Positions 1 through 9,821 of a DNA stretch of 47,650 nucleotides are shown here, one piece after another. The stretch comes from an uncultured Bacilli bacterium (GTDB lineage Bacteria; Bacillota_I; Bacilli_A; RF39; UBA660): the NCBI GenBank assembly GCA_947632065.1, contig CANRNO010000031.1:1-47650 (forward strand), written 5' to 3'. Within the stretch, counting starts at the first letter, position 1, and every line of letters starts with the position of its first letter. The translations under genes were made by a program, and so were the position numbers. A model generated the notes under the pieces. The model had not been told where the DNA came from. It ran no database searches and saw nothing but the letters and a program-made list of their open reading frames with translations.

Positions 1-216
1 TTTTTCCATTTCTATAAATGTACCTATTTTTTTATTTGGGAATGCTCTTACTTTATAAAAACCTCTTAATTTAATATGGTAATTGTTTTTAAGTCTAATT
101 ATATATTTTTTAATTGTTTTAATTATTTTATCTTTATCATCCCAAGTTTCGTTTTTAAAAAAGATGTTATTAATATAGATTAATAGTTTATTTTTAGAAA
201 TAATTTCTACTCTCAT
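1..216 (-). CDS. hypothetical protein, N-terminal part (runs off window)
   Basis: Minus-strand ATG at 214-216 after GGTGATTAC; open to the window edge (MRVEIISKNKLLIYINNIFFKNETWDDKDK...FIEMEK). Not in the ORF track. Confidence 0.55.
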   Translation of the reverse strand, partial: MRVEIISKNKLLIYINNIFFKNETWDDKDKIIKTIKKYIIRLKNNYHIKLRGFYKVRAFPNKKIGTFIEMEK

Positions 217-249
217 GTAATCACCTATATTATAGTATGAAAAAAAGAC

Positions 250-843
250 TTAGATTGTTTCAATAACTAAGTCTTCTAATTTTTTTAATAATTCTTCTCT
301 TCCATCTCCAGTTACACTTGAGAATACTATTACGTCATCTCCTACAACTAAATCTAGAGTATTTGTGATTAATTTTAATTGTCTTTCTTTTCTACTATTT
401 CCTACTTTATCTGCTTTAGTTACAATTATAGTAACTGGTAGGTTATAGTATTTTAAGTAATTATACATTAAAACATCATCTTCACTTGGTTTATGTCTCA
501 TATCTACTAACATAAAAACTCTTTTTAATTCTTCTCTGTTTTCTAAATATTCTTCTATTAGTTTTCCAAATTTAGCTTGAGTTTTTTTATCAACTGCGGC
601 ATATCCATATCCTGGAGCATCTATAAAATAGAATTCATTATTTATTAAATAAAAGTTTAATGTTTGAGTTTTTCCTGGTTTTGATGAAGTATAGGCAAGT
701 TCTTTTCTCATTAACATTGTATTAATGAAACTACTTTTTCCTACATTACTTCTTCCAACAAGTAAGAATTCAGGATATTTTAAGGCAGGATATTGACTTC
801 TACGAGAAGCCATAATATCTAATTTTGATTCTTTTATTACCAT
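250..843 (-). CDS. ysxC: Ribosome biogenesis GTP-binding protein YsxC/EngB
   Basis: GRSNVGKSSFINTM P-loop, DAPGYGYA, TKADK motifs; ATG at 843 preferred over the ORF-track start at 882. Confidence 0.95.
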   Translation of the reverse strand: MVIKESKLDIMASRRSQYPALKYPEFLLVGRSNVGKSSFINTMLMRKELAYTSSKPGKTQTLNFYLINNEFYFIDAPGYGYAAVDKKTQAKFGKLIEEYLENREELKRVFMLVDMRHKPSEDDVLMYNYLKYYNLPVTIIVTKADKVGNSRKERQLKLITNTLDLVVGDDVIVFSSVTGDGREELLKKLEDLVIETI

Positions 844-844
844 A

Positions 845-1801
845 TTATCTTTCCTTTTCTTCTTTATTATACTCTTTTGCAACTTTATCTAGGTCTTTAA
901 TTAACTTCATTGCTTCTTCAAATGTTTTTGGTTTAGCACCACTTGCCATCATGTGCCCACCACCATTATATTTTTCAGCAACTTTATTTATTACTGGTCC
1001 ACGAGAACGAATTGAAACTCTAATTTGTTCATTTTTTATATCTTCAGTCATCGTTACCCAAACTATTACTTCATCTATAAAATTAAAATTATTTATAATA
1101 TTTCCTGGAGAGGCCGAATCTACTTTGAATTTATCAAGTATTTCATTAGTTACTTTCATATATCCAACACCATTATCTGTTAAGACTAAGTTTTCTCCCA
1201 TATATCCTTCTAATCTTACTTCTTTTAATGGTCTTTTATATACTTTTTGATTAATTTCATTAACGCTAAATTTATAATTTTCTAGATAGTATGCAGCAAG
1301 TGAAAAAGTTCTTGGACTACAACTATCAAATAAAAATCTGTTTGAATCCGCAACTAGTCCGATAAATAGAGTTTCAGCTATTTCTTTATTACATTCTAAT
1401 TTTGTATTTTTTATTAAATTCATTATTATTTCACAAGCACTACTAGCTGTGTCTTCGATACATTCTATATCACAGAATTCTTCTACAAAAGGATGATGAT
1501 CTATTTTTATTTTATGTTTATATTGATCTATTCCTTCTATATCAACTCTTTTTTTATCTGGAGTATCTGTAACTATCAGTAGAGTTTTTTCATCTATTTT
1601 ACCTAGTTTATCTAGGGAACCAATATGAGAAAATTTACTACTTCCATTTCCTACTGCATATACTTTTTTATCTTTAAAAGTTAGACGAATAGAGTCCCTT
1701 AAAGCAATTTGACTAGCTAGCGCATCTGGGTCTACTCCTATATGTCTAGCAATTACAATTGTATCGAATTTTTTGATGGCATTATATATTTTTTTATACA
1801 T
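845..1801 (-). CDS. DHH/DHHA1 phosphoesterase (NrnA-like oligoribonuclease/pAp phosphatase)
   Basis: HIGVDPDALASQIAL, VTDTPDKKRVD, KIDHHP and C-terminal GGGHMMASGA (DHHA1) motifs. Confidence 0.88.
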   Translation of the reverse strand: MYKKIYNAIKKFDTIVIARHIGVDPDALASQIALRDSIRLTFKDKKVYAVGNGSSKFSHIGSLDKLGKIDEKTLLIVTDTPDKKRVDIEGIDQYKHKIKIDHHPFVEEFCDIECIEDTASSACEIIMNLIKNTKLECNKEIAETLFIGLVADSNRFLFDSCSPRTFSLAAYYLENYKFSVNEINQKVYKRPLKEVRLEGYMGENLVLTDNGVGYMKVTNEILDKFKVDSASPGNIINNFNFIDEVIVWVTMTEDIKNEQIRVSIRSRGPVINKVAEKYNGGGHMMASGAKPKTFEEAMKLIKDLDKVAKEYNKEEKER

Positions 1802-1811
1802 TATTTCATTC

Positions 1812-2999
1812 CTATCTATTATTTTCTACTATAGTTTTTGTATCTCTTGCGATCATTAATTCTTCGTTAGTTGGTACAATATAAATTTCTGTTTTAGAAT
1901 CATCTGCACTAATTTTTCTAAATTCTCCACGTACATTATTTGCTTCTACATCAATTTTCATACCTAAACTTGCAAGTTCTGATACTATTTTTAAACGACT
2001 ATTTATACTGTTTTCTCCGATTCCAGCAGTGAATGTTAATACGTCACATCCTCCAAGTAATACGTAGTATTGTGCAATATAATTTACTACACTTCTTATG
2101 AATTTTTCTTCTGCTAGAGCACAATTTCTATTTCCTGCAGCAATTCCTTCTTCTATATCTCTTGAATCACTACTATGTTGACTAATTCCAAGGAATCCTG
2201 ATTTTTTATTTAAATCATCGATTACTTCATGAACGTTTTTACCCTCTTTTTCCATAATGAATGGAATAATTGAGGCATCTACATCTCCTGAACGAGTTCC
2301 CATTACTACTCCTGTAAGTGGAGTGAATCCCATAGATGTATCTACACATTTTCCATCCTTTATAGCAGCAAGAGATGCTCCTTGTCCTAAATGACAATTT
2401 ATAATTCTTAGATCTTTTCTTCCTAATTTTTCTTCTATTGTTTTCGCAATGAATTTATGACTTGTTCCATGGAATCCATATTTTCTAACTTGGTAATCTG
2501 TATACCATTTATATGGTACTGGATATAAGAAATTTTCTTCTTCTATTGTTTGATGGAATGCTGTATCAAAGACTGCAACCATTGGAACTTCTGGTAAAAT
2601 TTCTTTAAATGCTTTTATTCCAAGTAAGTTTGCTGGATTGTGAATTGGTGCAAACTCTTTAAATGTATCTATATCTTCTATTACTTCATCTGTTATTAAT
2701 ACAGATTCTGTATATTTATCTCTTCCATGAACAACTCTGTGTCCTACTGCTTCTATTTCTTCAAATGAAGAAATTATATTTAAACTAATTAATTTATCTA
2801 ATAAAATTTTTACAGCATCAGAGTGATCCTTCATTTCAACTTCTTCTTTTACTTTTTTATCATTATACTTAATAGTATAACAACTTCCTTCTATTCCTAT
2901 TCTTTCAAATAGTCCGCTTGCTAAAACTGTCTCATCATTCATATCGAATAATTGAAATTTTAAAGAACTACTTCCTGCGTTAATTGATATTACTTTCAT
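1812..2999 (-). CDS. ackA: Acetate kinase
   Basis: MKVISINAGSSSLKFQLF, HRVVHGRDKY, VAVFDTAFHQTI, GFHGTSHKF, GGCDVLTFTAGIGENS. Confidence 0.97.
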   Translation of the reverse strand: MKVISINAGSSSLKFQLFDMNDETVLASGLFERIGIEGSCYTIKYNDKKVKEEVEMKDHSDAVKILLDKLISLNIISSFEEIEAVGHRVVHGRDKYTESVLITDEVIEDIDTFKEFAPIHNPANLLGIKAFKEILPEVPMVAVFDTAFHQTIEEENFLYPVPYKWYTDYQVRKYGFHGTSHKFIAKTIEEKLGRKDLRIINCHLGQGASLAAIKDGKCVDTSMGFTPLTGVVMGTRSGDVDASIIPFIMEKEGKNVHEVIDDLNKKSGFLGISQHSSDSRDIEEGIAAGNRNCALAEEKFIRSVVNYIAQYYVLLGGCDVLTFTAGIGENSINSRLKIVSELASLGMKIDVEANNVRGEFRKISADDSKTEIYIVPTNEELMIARDTKTIVENNR

Positions 3000-3095
3000 A
3001 TATTACATCTCCTTTTCTTATTTATTATACTATACTTTCTTTTTTTAAACAATGAAAAAGTTTTTATGCAGAAAAGGAACTATTTTATAAAAACA

Positions 3096-3124
3096 AAAAG
3101 ATAGGCTTTAACCTATCTTTTAAG
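3096..3124 (-). terminator. Intrinsic terminator downstream of the SASP gene
   Basis: Minus strand AAAGATAGGTTAAAGCCTATCTTTTTG hairpin with U-tract. Confidence 0.75.
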
Positions 3125-3137
3125 CTATTTAATTTAA

Positions 3138-3353
3138 TTATTTATTAGTATAGCTTCCACTAACTTGGTTTAATCCATTTTGAACTAAACGTCTAGTAAT
3201 TTCACCACCAACACTACCGTTAGCACGTGAAGTTGCATCTGGTCCTAAATTTACACCAAGTTCATTAGCTATTTCATATTTCATTTTATCGATAGCTTGT
3301 TTAGCTCCTGGAACTCTCATTTTCATTGAAGAATTATTATTTGAGTTGCTCAT
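3138..3353 (-). CDS. Small acid-soluble spore protein, alpha/beta type
   Basis: [34 protein letters not shown] matches the alpha/beta SASP signature; strong SD. Confidence 0.93.
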   Translation of the reverse strand: MSNSNNNSSMKMRVPGAKQAIDKMKYEIANELGVNLGPDATSRANGSVGGEITRRLVQNGLNQVSGSYTNK

Positions 3354-3428
3354 GGTTTCACCTCCTATACATTTATAGAATGTGAACTTACTACTTTTTC
3401 ATACATTTTTTTTGTTGGTAAAATATGC

Positions 3429-4616
3429 CTATAGTAATTCTTCAAATTTTTTTTCTTTTTTATCTTTTATTTCGATAATAAAACTATCTTCTACTGCTTT
3501 ATTTATTAATGTTTTATAATCAAATTTTTCTTCTTCTGTTTTAGCAATTTCAAGTTTTGGATTTATAACTGGATGACGTGGAACAAATACAGTACAACAA
3601 TCTTCATATGGTAATATACTTGTTTCGTATGTATCTATTTTTTTTGCGATATCCATTATTTCAAGTTTATCAAGACAAGCAACTGGTCTTATTACTGGCA
3701 TATTTGTTACTTCATTTATAACACTCATACTAGTTAATGTTTGGGATGCTACTTGTCCAATACTTTCTCCATTTATTATTACAAAAGCATTATTCTTTTT
3801 CGCAAGAGATTCCATAATACGATACATCATTCTTCTCATAATTGTAATTGTATAATCTGGATTACAGTTTTTATATATTTCTTCTTGAATATTAGTAAAT
3901 GGTATTATATGTAGTTTTATTTCATTTGTATATTCAACTAATTTTTCTGCAAGTTTTATAACCTTTTCTCTTGCTTCTAAACTGGTATGTGGAATTGCTT
4001 CGAAATATACTGCATCTATTATTATACCTCTTTTAAGAGATAAAAATCCTGCGACTGGAGAATCTATTCCTCCACTTAGCATAAGCATTCCTTTTGGTTG
4101 ACTACCAACTGGATATCCTCCAAGTCCTTTATATGTATCAGTATAGATATAGCTATTATCTTTTTTTACTTCTACTTTAAAAAGTATATCTGGTGTTTTT
4201 ACATCTACTTTAATATTTTCATTATTTTTTAAAATTACTCCACCTAAATATTTAGATAATTGCATACTATTAAGTTCAAATTCTTTATAACTTCTTTTTG
4301 TCTCTACTTTAAAAGTTTTGAATTCTTTTTCTTTAGATATTTTTATTATTTCTTCTTCTATACTCTTAATATTAGTATCTACTACACTCGCAACTTGATA
4401 CGCATGTATTCCAAAAATTTTTGATAATCTTTTTTTTATTTCTTCTAAATCTTTATCATTAAATTCCAGTTGCATAAAACTTCTATTATTCTTTATTTTT
4501 ACATCTAATTCTTTTAATTTATGACAAATATTACTTTGTAGTTTATTAATAAATGCTTTTCTATTACCTTTTTTAGTAAATAATTCTCCATATTTTATTA
4601 AAATTATTTTTTTCAT
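3429..4616 (-). CDS. thiI: tRNA 4-thiouridine synthetase ThiI
   Basis: THUMP-type N-terminus, KGMLMLSGGIDSPVAGFL PP-loop, NGESIGQVASQT. Confidence 0.95.
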   Translation of the reverse strand: MKKIILIKYGELFTKKGNRKAFINKLQSNICHKLKELDVKIKNNRSFMQLEFNDKDLEEIKKRLSKIFGIHAYQVASVVDTNIKSIEEEIIKISKEKEFKTFKVETKRSYKEFELNSMQLSKYLGGVILKNNENIKVDVKTPDILFKVEVKKDNSYIYTDTYKGLGGYPVGSQPKGMLMLSGGIDSPVAGFLSLKRGIIIDAVYFEAIPHTSLEAREKVIKLAEKLVEYTNEIKLHIIPFTNIQEEIYKNCNPDYTITIMRRMMYRIMESLAKKNNAFVIINGESIGQVASQTLTSMSVINEVTNMPVIRPVACLDKLEIMDIAKKIDTYETSILPYEDCCTVFVPRHPVINPKLEIAKTEEEKFDYKTLINKAVEDSFIIEIKDKKEKKFEELL

Positions 4617-4631
4617 ATTATCATCCTTTAA

Positions 4632-5945
4632 TTAGAAGACATATATATCATATACTCCTACTGTTTTTATTTTTTTAGCTTTGTTTTTTAATTGTTTAAT
4701 CGCAGTCTTATAATATTCTTTATCTTGATTTTCTCTATCTATAATGTAGATTGCTGATCTATTGGATTCTATTATATTTAATAAAGTTTTTATATCTTCT
4801 GTTTCTATTATATCTTTATCAAGTAAATCATATTGATTTATTTTTAAATTGTTAGCTAATTTAAAGTAATAACTATTTGGTGTTAAAAATATAAATTCTG
4901 AGTCTTTATTTTTCTTTATGTAATTATTTAAGACTTTAGTTTCATATAATTTATCTTTAGATATAAATCTATATTCAAAATGTTTTATATCATTTGGATA
5001 TTCTCCAGGTTTAATAAACATCATACTACCAAGTATAGTGATACATATTATAATAGATATTACAAAAAATCTTTGTGAGAATTTTTTATTTGGTTTTTCT
5101 TCTTCTGTTCTATTTAAAAATAATATTATTAAGAATGCTATTAAACAATATTTTAAATGTTCAAAATCAAAATAAGGCATTATTATTGAATAGAATGCTA
5201 AAGTATAATAGTTTTCTATATCACTTTTATGTTTTGTTATTATTTTTATAGTATATAGTATTATTATAAGTAAAATTAAACCATATATATTAAAGAAGTT
5301 TCCAATAGAGAAGTCTTTAAAGTATAGGCTCATAAATATGGAACTAGATCCTGTTATTACTGTATAAATATAAAATAGTAATATAGGCATTATTATACCA
5401 ATTATTCTTTTAATAATCTTTTTTGGTTTTTTCATATATAAGATACTTGGAAGTATTAATAATAGACCTAAATTTTGTTTTGTAAGAATAGTAAGACCTA
5501 TAATAATACCTATTAATAAATCTGTTTTTTCTTGGTTTTCTAAATATAATATTATTAAATAAAATAATAGTAATAACCATGTGTAATTAGGAATTAAGTT
5601 TGGAAATGGTAAAAAGAATAACAATATTACAAACCATGCTTTTTCTTTTAAAAATTTAAATAATAATATACATATTGCAAGTAATATTATTAAATGTGTT
5701 AAATGAAATACTAAAATATTAGAACCAAATGGATAGAATAATACACTCATAAGCATTGGATATAATGGTGTTGTATTCATATTAAAGTCTATATATGGTA
5801 CTAATCCTGAATATATATTATGTGCAAAACCATAATTTATTATTTCTTTTTCATCTATTGGATAAATAACTAAATTCCATAATAAAAATATTATAATTAA
5901 AAATATATATGGAAAGTATTTTTTTAATTTATTTAATTGTTTCAC
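4632..5945 (-). CDS. Polytopic membrane protein, possible glycosyltransferase (PMT/GT-C-like)
   Basis: About 10 hydrophobic segments, N-terminal region resembling GT-C enzymes; GTG at 5945 behind AGGAGTGG. Confidence 0.5.
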   Translation of the reverse strand: MKQLNKLKKYFPYIFLIIIFLLWNLVIYPIDEKEIINYGFAHNIYSGLVPYIDFNMNTTPLYPMLMSVLFYPFGSNILVFHLTHLIILLAICILLFKFLKEKAWFVILLFFLPFPNLIPNYTWLLLLFYLIILYLENQEKTDLLIGIIIGLTILTKQNLGLLLILPSILYMKKPKKIIKRIIGIIMPILLFYIYTVITGSSSIFMSLYFKDFSIGNFFNIYGLILLIIILYTIKIITKHKSDIENYYTLAFYSIIMPYFDFEHLKYCLIAFLIILFLNRTEEEKPNKKFSQRFFVISIIICITILGSMMFIKPGEYPNDIKHFEYRFISKDKLYETKVLNNYIKKNKDSEFIFLTPNSYYFKLANNLKINQYDLLDKDIIETEDIKTLLNIIESNRSAIYIIDRENQDKEYYKTAIKQLKNKAKKIKTVGVYDIYVF

Positions 5946-6009
5946 TTCTACCACTCCTTTTTGGCGTCTATATTATAACAGAAAAAAATAGTATTAACAA
6001 TATTTAATA

Positions 6010-6672
6010 CTATTTTGCCTCTACAGTTCCCACTTTTGTTTTACTTCTATAAAATGTTTTTTGATAAACTCCATATTCTTGTGGAATCATACTAACATCC
6101 CAATATGTTGTGCCGTTTTCTTCATTAAATGCATATAAGAACATATTTTCTTCATAAGATTCGGCAAAAGCATTCTTTCCATTTTTTATATAATTGAATA
6201 ATATTCTTTCTTCATCATTATCTTTTTTCTTCTTTTCTTTCCATTCTGTTACTTTATAAATTGTGAATGTTTTATCAGATACAGATTGTTCTTCAATTAA
6301 GTATTCTCCACATTTTAATGTAACATACTTATCGACTCCATTACTATCGAATCTTACTTTTGAATTTGCAGTATCACAATATTTTGGTTCATAAAATGGA
6401 TTTTTTATTGGAGAGATTGCTTTATTGTCTATTAATTCTTTTAAGAAAATTTCTCTTTTTTCATCTTGAAATTGAAAACCTGTTGCATTTACTCCAAATT
6501 GTGTAGCACTATATTGGAAAACTTGATATTTGTCATTATAACTTGATTGTAGGGCAATTACTAAAAAGATTGCCGCAACTACTAATACTAACAATGCAAT
6601 AGATAACAATTCAATTGCACTAAATCCTTTTTCTTTTTTTCTCTTTTTTAATTCTTTTTTCTTATTATTCAT
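6010..6672 (-). CDS. Type IV pilin-like protein (prepilin N-terminal methylation motif)
   Basis: KKRKKEKGFSAIELLSIALLVLVVAAIFLVIAL; start overlaps the ezrA stop. Confidence 0.7.
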   Translation of the reverse strand: MNNKKKELKKRKKEKGFSAIELLSIALLVLVVAAIFLVIALQSSYNDKYQVFQYSATQFGVNATGFQFQDEKREIFLKELIDNKAISPIKNPFYEPKYCDTANSKVRFDSNGVDKYVTLKCGEYLIEEQSVSDKTFTIYKVTEWKEKKKKDNDEERILFNYIKNGKNAFAESYEENMFLYAFNEENGTTYWDVSMIPQEYGVYQKTFYRSKTKVGTVEAK

Positions 6673-8392
6673 CATACACCGCCAATAATTTCTGATAGAT
6701 ATCTTCATCAACTATGGAAGTTGCTTTTATTGAGATATCTAACGCTTCTTTATATTCCCCTTTATAGAAAGCTTTTGTAGCTTTACTAATACCTTTTTCC
6801 ACTTCTTCATAACTTGAAATATATCTATTACCATAGACTATTGCTTGTTCTGCCATCATAGCAGTCTTAACCATTTCATTAGTTGTTTTATAAAGTTTTA
6901 AGACAAGATCTCTTGCTGTGTCAACTCTAGTATTTAACGTTTTTATGACAATAGGTTTTTTTTCAAGTTCCTTTATTACTTCTAGTATTGCCTCATTTGC
7001 TTCTGATAATTCAACAAAATAATTTTTTGTAATAACTGGTAGTTTATAACTTCTAATTTTTATCTTACATTGTTTTAGAAATTCTTGTATTTCATCTAAT
7101 TGTTCTCTTGCTCTTACTTCATCATCGTACATATTACCTAATGATTTTAAAGAGATATCTAAATGTTCTTCCATATTTTTAAGTCTTACTGTTAAATCTT
7201 CTATTTCTTTGTGAACTACTGAATATGGAGATGTTTTGGCTTTTACTCTAGATTTTAAGTTTTTATAATCATCATTTATTTCAACTAAATCTTTATTAGC
7301 ATCATCTATTATTTTAACATCTTCTTGTTTTAAATCATACATATTCTTTATATCATCTAATTGATTATATATTTCTTTTACTGTTTTATTTATTTTTCTT
7401 AGTTTTTTAGAAAAGTCCTTATTAATTTCTTCATAAACTTTTCTTGATAGTCTTTCTTTTTCAAAATCAACAAATAATGAATCTAGGTAATCAAGTATTG
7501 TTTTTAAATCAAACATACATCCTTCTAGGTTTAGCATTTTTATTTTATCCATTATTGTTTCAATATTCTTTTTAGCTTCTTCTATATTATAATCAATATT
7601 TAGATATTCCAGTGGATATCCTTCTTTTGTCATTTCTTTTACTGTCGTCTCTATTTCTTTTATTCTTTTAGGAATAAGTTCATTTGCCATTAAAAGATTA
7701 TCTGGGGTTTCATTAATTATTATATCCATATGATCTACCATAGTATCTAGAGCTTTAACAATATGTACTACTTCATCATATTCATTTTTTTCCATAACTT
7801 GCTCAAAATCTAAAAATCTTTTTTCGATATTTTCAAGTTGAAGTTCTATTGCTTCTTGCATTCCTTCATATAGACTACGATGATTTTCAAACTCTTTATT
7901 AAATTTACGATATTTAGTTTTAAGTTTTGTAATAATACTTCTATATTTTTCTTCACTTGAAGTTATATCTTTGATTTGTTCTAATAAGTTTTCTGCAATT
8001 TCTTTACATTTATATAGTTCTAGTTCTGTTCTAGCATACTCTTCTTCAAAGTTTTTATAGTCTTTATTTTCAATTAAATTTTCAAGTTCAATTATCATAT
8101 TATTTACTTCTGATAATTTTTTTTCTTTTAAACTTTCGAATTTATTCTGCCATTTACTATATTTTTCTTCCATTCTTTCATTATTTACAACGGTTTCTAC
8201 TTTTGATAATTCTAATAAGACTGGAGTTGATGCAATTAGATTGGCATCTCTTTCTAATTCTCTTACTCTAGTCATATACTTATTTATTCTTTTTTTTCGG
8301 ATTAATTGAAGTGTAACAACTACAATTACAATCACGATTATTAAAATAGTAGAAATAATTAATATTTGTCCTTGCATATGTTTCCACCCCAT
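6665..8392 (-). CDS. ezrA: Septation ring formation regulator EzrA
   Basis: N-terminal TM followed by long coiled-coil with EzrA-like segments (ARELERDANLIASTPVLLELSKVE...); start near GGGGTGG. Confidence 0.85.
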   Translation of the reverse strand: MGWKHMQGQILIISTILIIVIVIVVVTLQLIRKKRINKYMTRVRELERDANLIASTPVLLELSKVETVVNNERMEEKYSKWQNKFESLKEKKLSEVNNMIIELENLIENKDYKNFEEEYARTELELYKCKEIAENLLEQIKDITSSEEKYRSIITKLKTKYRKFNKEFENHRSLYEGMQEAIELQLENIEKRFLDFEQVMEKNEYDEVVHIVKALDTMVDHMDIIINETPDNLLMANELIPKRIKEIETTVKEMTKEGYPLEYLNIDYNIEEAKKNIETIMDKIKMLNLEGCMFDLKTILDYLDSLFVDFEKERLSRKVYEEINKDFSKKLRKINKTVKEIYNQLDDIKNMYDLKQEDVKIIDDANKDLVEINDDYKNLKSRVKAKTSPYSVVHKEIEDLTVRLKNMEEHLDISLKSLGNMYDDEVRAREQLDEIQEFLKQCKIKIRSYKLPVITKNYFVELSEANEAILEVIKELEKKPIVIKTLNTRVDTARDLVLKLYKTTNEMVKTAMMAEQAIVYGNRYISSYEEVEKGISKATKAFYKGEYKEALDISIKATSIVDEDIYQKLLAVYDE

Positions 8393-8482
8393 ATCATATA
8401 TTTCATTTTATCACAAATCTATACTTTTTTCTACAAAATATGAAAAAATAAAATATTGTTTTATATTCAATTCAGAAAAAAC

Positions 8483-8511
8483 TTGACTTATGCTACTAAA
8501 ACCTTTATAAT
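8483..8511 (+). promoter_or_regulatory. Sigma-A promoter of rpsD
   Basis: TTGACT (8483-8488), 17-nt spacer, TATAAT (8506-8511). Confidence 0.85.
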
Positions 8512-8517
8512 TGAGGG

Positions 8518-8660
8518 TGCAAATTACTTGAAGCAGCAGTATTTTGCATATCTTAATGTGTTTTTTAATAAATATTAGTAACTTTGCTGTTTAAGCGAAA
8601 TAAAAACTCCCTAAGATATGGCAAGTACAATTCAAGAATTATGTAATATTATAGAAAGGA
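8518..8660 (+). promoter_or_regulatory. Structured rpsD leader (S4 autoregulatory leader type)
   Basis: Long-range pairing TTGCATATCTTA (8544-8555) with TAAGATATGGCAA (8612-8624), CAGCA/TGCTG pairing, and AGGG/CCCT crossing pairs between promoter and rpsD RBS. Confidence 0.65.
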
Positions 8661-8668
8661 GAGATATT

Positions 8669-9271
8669 ATGGCAAGATATACTGGACCTGCATATAAGAA
8701 AGCTCGTCGTGTTGGTTTTTCTATTAAAGAAACTGGTGAAGAACTTGCTCGTCGTCCTTATGGACCTGGTCAACATGGTAATGCTCGTAAGGGTAAACTT
8801 TCTGATTATGGTGTTCAATTAAAAGAAAAACAAAAGGTTCGTTTCATGTATGGAGTTAATGAAAGACAATTTAAAAATACTTTCAAAAAAGCTTCTAAGA
8901 TGAAAGGTATCCATGGTGAGAATTTCTTAAGACTTCTTGAAAGTCGTCTTGATAACTTAGTTTATCGTATAGGTTTTGCATCTACTCGTCGTGGTGCTAG
9001 ACAACTTGTTAATCATGGTCATGTTACTGTAAATGGTAAGAAAGTTGATATTCCTTCATATACAGTAAAAATTGGTGATGTTATTTCTTTAAGAGATAAG
9101 GATAAAGAATTAAAAGTAGTTACTGAGTCTCTTTCTAAAGTTACTAAGAGAGTTGAATTTATTAAATTTGATGATAAAAAATTAGAAGCTACTTATGTTA
9201 GATATCCTGAAAGAAGTGAGCTTAATGCTGATATTAATGAAGCATTAATAGTTGAATTCTATAACAAATAA
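8669..9271 (+). CDS. rpsD: 30S ribosomal protein S4
   Basis: [38 protein letters not shown]4 domain [49 protein letters not shown]. Confidence 0.98.
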   Translation: MARYTGPAYKKARRVGFSIKETGEELARRPYGPGQHGNARKGKLSDYGVQLKEKQKVRFMYGVNERQFKNTFKKASKMKGIHGENFLRLLESRLDNLVYRIGFASTRRGARQLVNHGHVTVNGKKVDIPSYTVKIGDVISLRDKDKELKVVTESLSKVTKRVEFIKFDDKKLEATYVRYPERSELNADINEALIVEFYNK

Positions 9272-9298
9272 AAGTGTTCAAAATTAGAACACTTTTTT
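9270..9298 (+). terminator. rpsD terminator
   Basis: AAGTGTTCAAAATTAGAACACTTTTTTATT. Confidence 0.9.
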
Positions 9299-9821
9299 AT
9301 TTTATATTAATCTCTTCAAAGTAACAATTATTAATATTAACAGAAGTTAAATCATCTTTGTATTTTTCTTCATTTAATATTATATGTAGGCATTGTATTA
9401 CAATGCCATGAGATACTATTAATACTTTTTTATCTTTATAATTTTCTTTTAAAAAATTTACAAATTTCTCACATCTTTTAAATACAGATTTATTTTGTTC
9501 TATACCGTCTTTTTCTCCATAGTTTTCTGGATCTATTTCTATGTCTTTTTTACTTCTTCCTTCTAAGACTTTTATTTCTCTTTCTCTAAGTAAATCATTT
9601 TTCTCTATTCTTACTCTATCTCCTACTAATATCATAGCAGTCTGATATGCTCTAAAGATTGGAGAAGATATACAAGCATCTATTTGTTTATCTTTTATTT
9701 TTTCTCTTAACATTCTGCACTGCATTTCTCCAACTTTACTTAGAGGAATAGGAAGAGTACCTTGAACTATTCCTTGTTCATTATATTCAGTTTTTCCATG
9801 GCGAACTAGATAAACAATCAT
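9297..9821 (-). CDS. Histidine phosphatase family protein (phosphoglycerate mutase-like)
   Basis: LVRHGKTEYNEQGIVQG RHG motif, SPIFRAYQTA, VSHG. Confidence 0.92.
   Translation of the reverse strand: MIVYLVRHGKTEYNEQGIVQGTLPIPLSKVGEMQCRMLREKIKDKQIDACISSPIFRAYQTAMILVGDRVRIEKNDLLREREIKVLEGRSKKDIEIDPENYGEKDGIEQNKSVFKRCEKFVNFLKENYKDKKVLIVSHGIVIQCLHIILNEEKYKDDLTSVNINNCYFEEINIK

Noticed and set aside
825-1250. Plus-strand ORF of 141 aa
   Set aside because: Antisense to the NrnA-like gene; same compositional artifact.
8618-8668. ORF-track N-terminal extension of S4 ([17 protein letters not shown])
   Set aside because: Lies in the leader helix, lacks a good SD, and S4 starts with MARYTGP.
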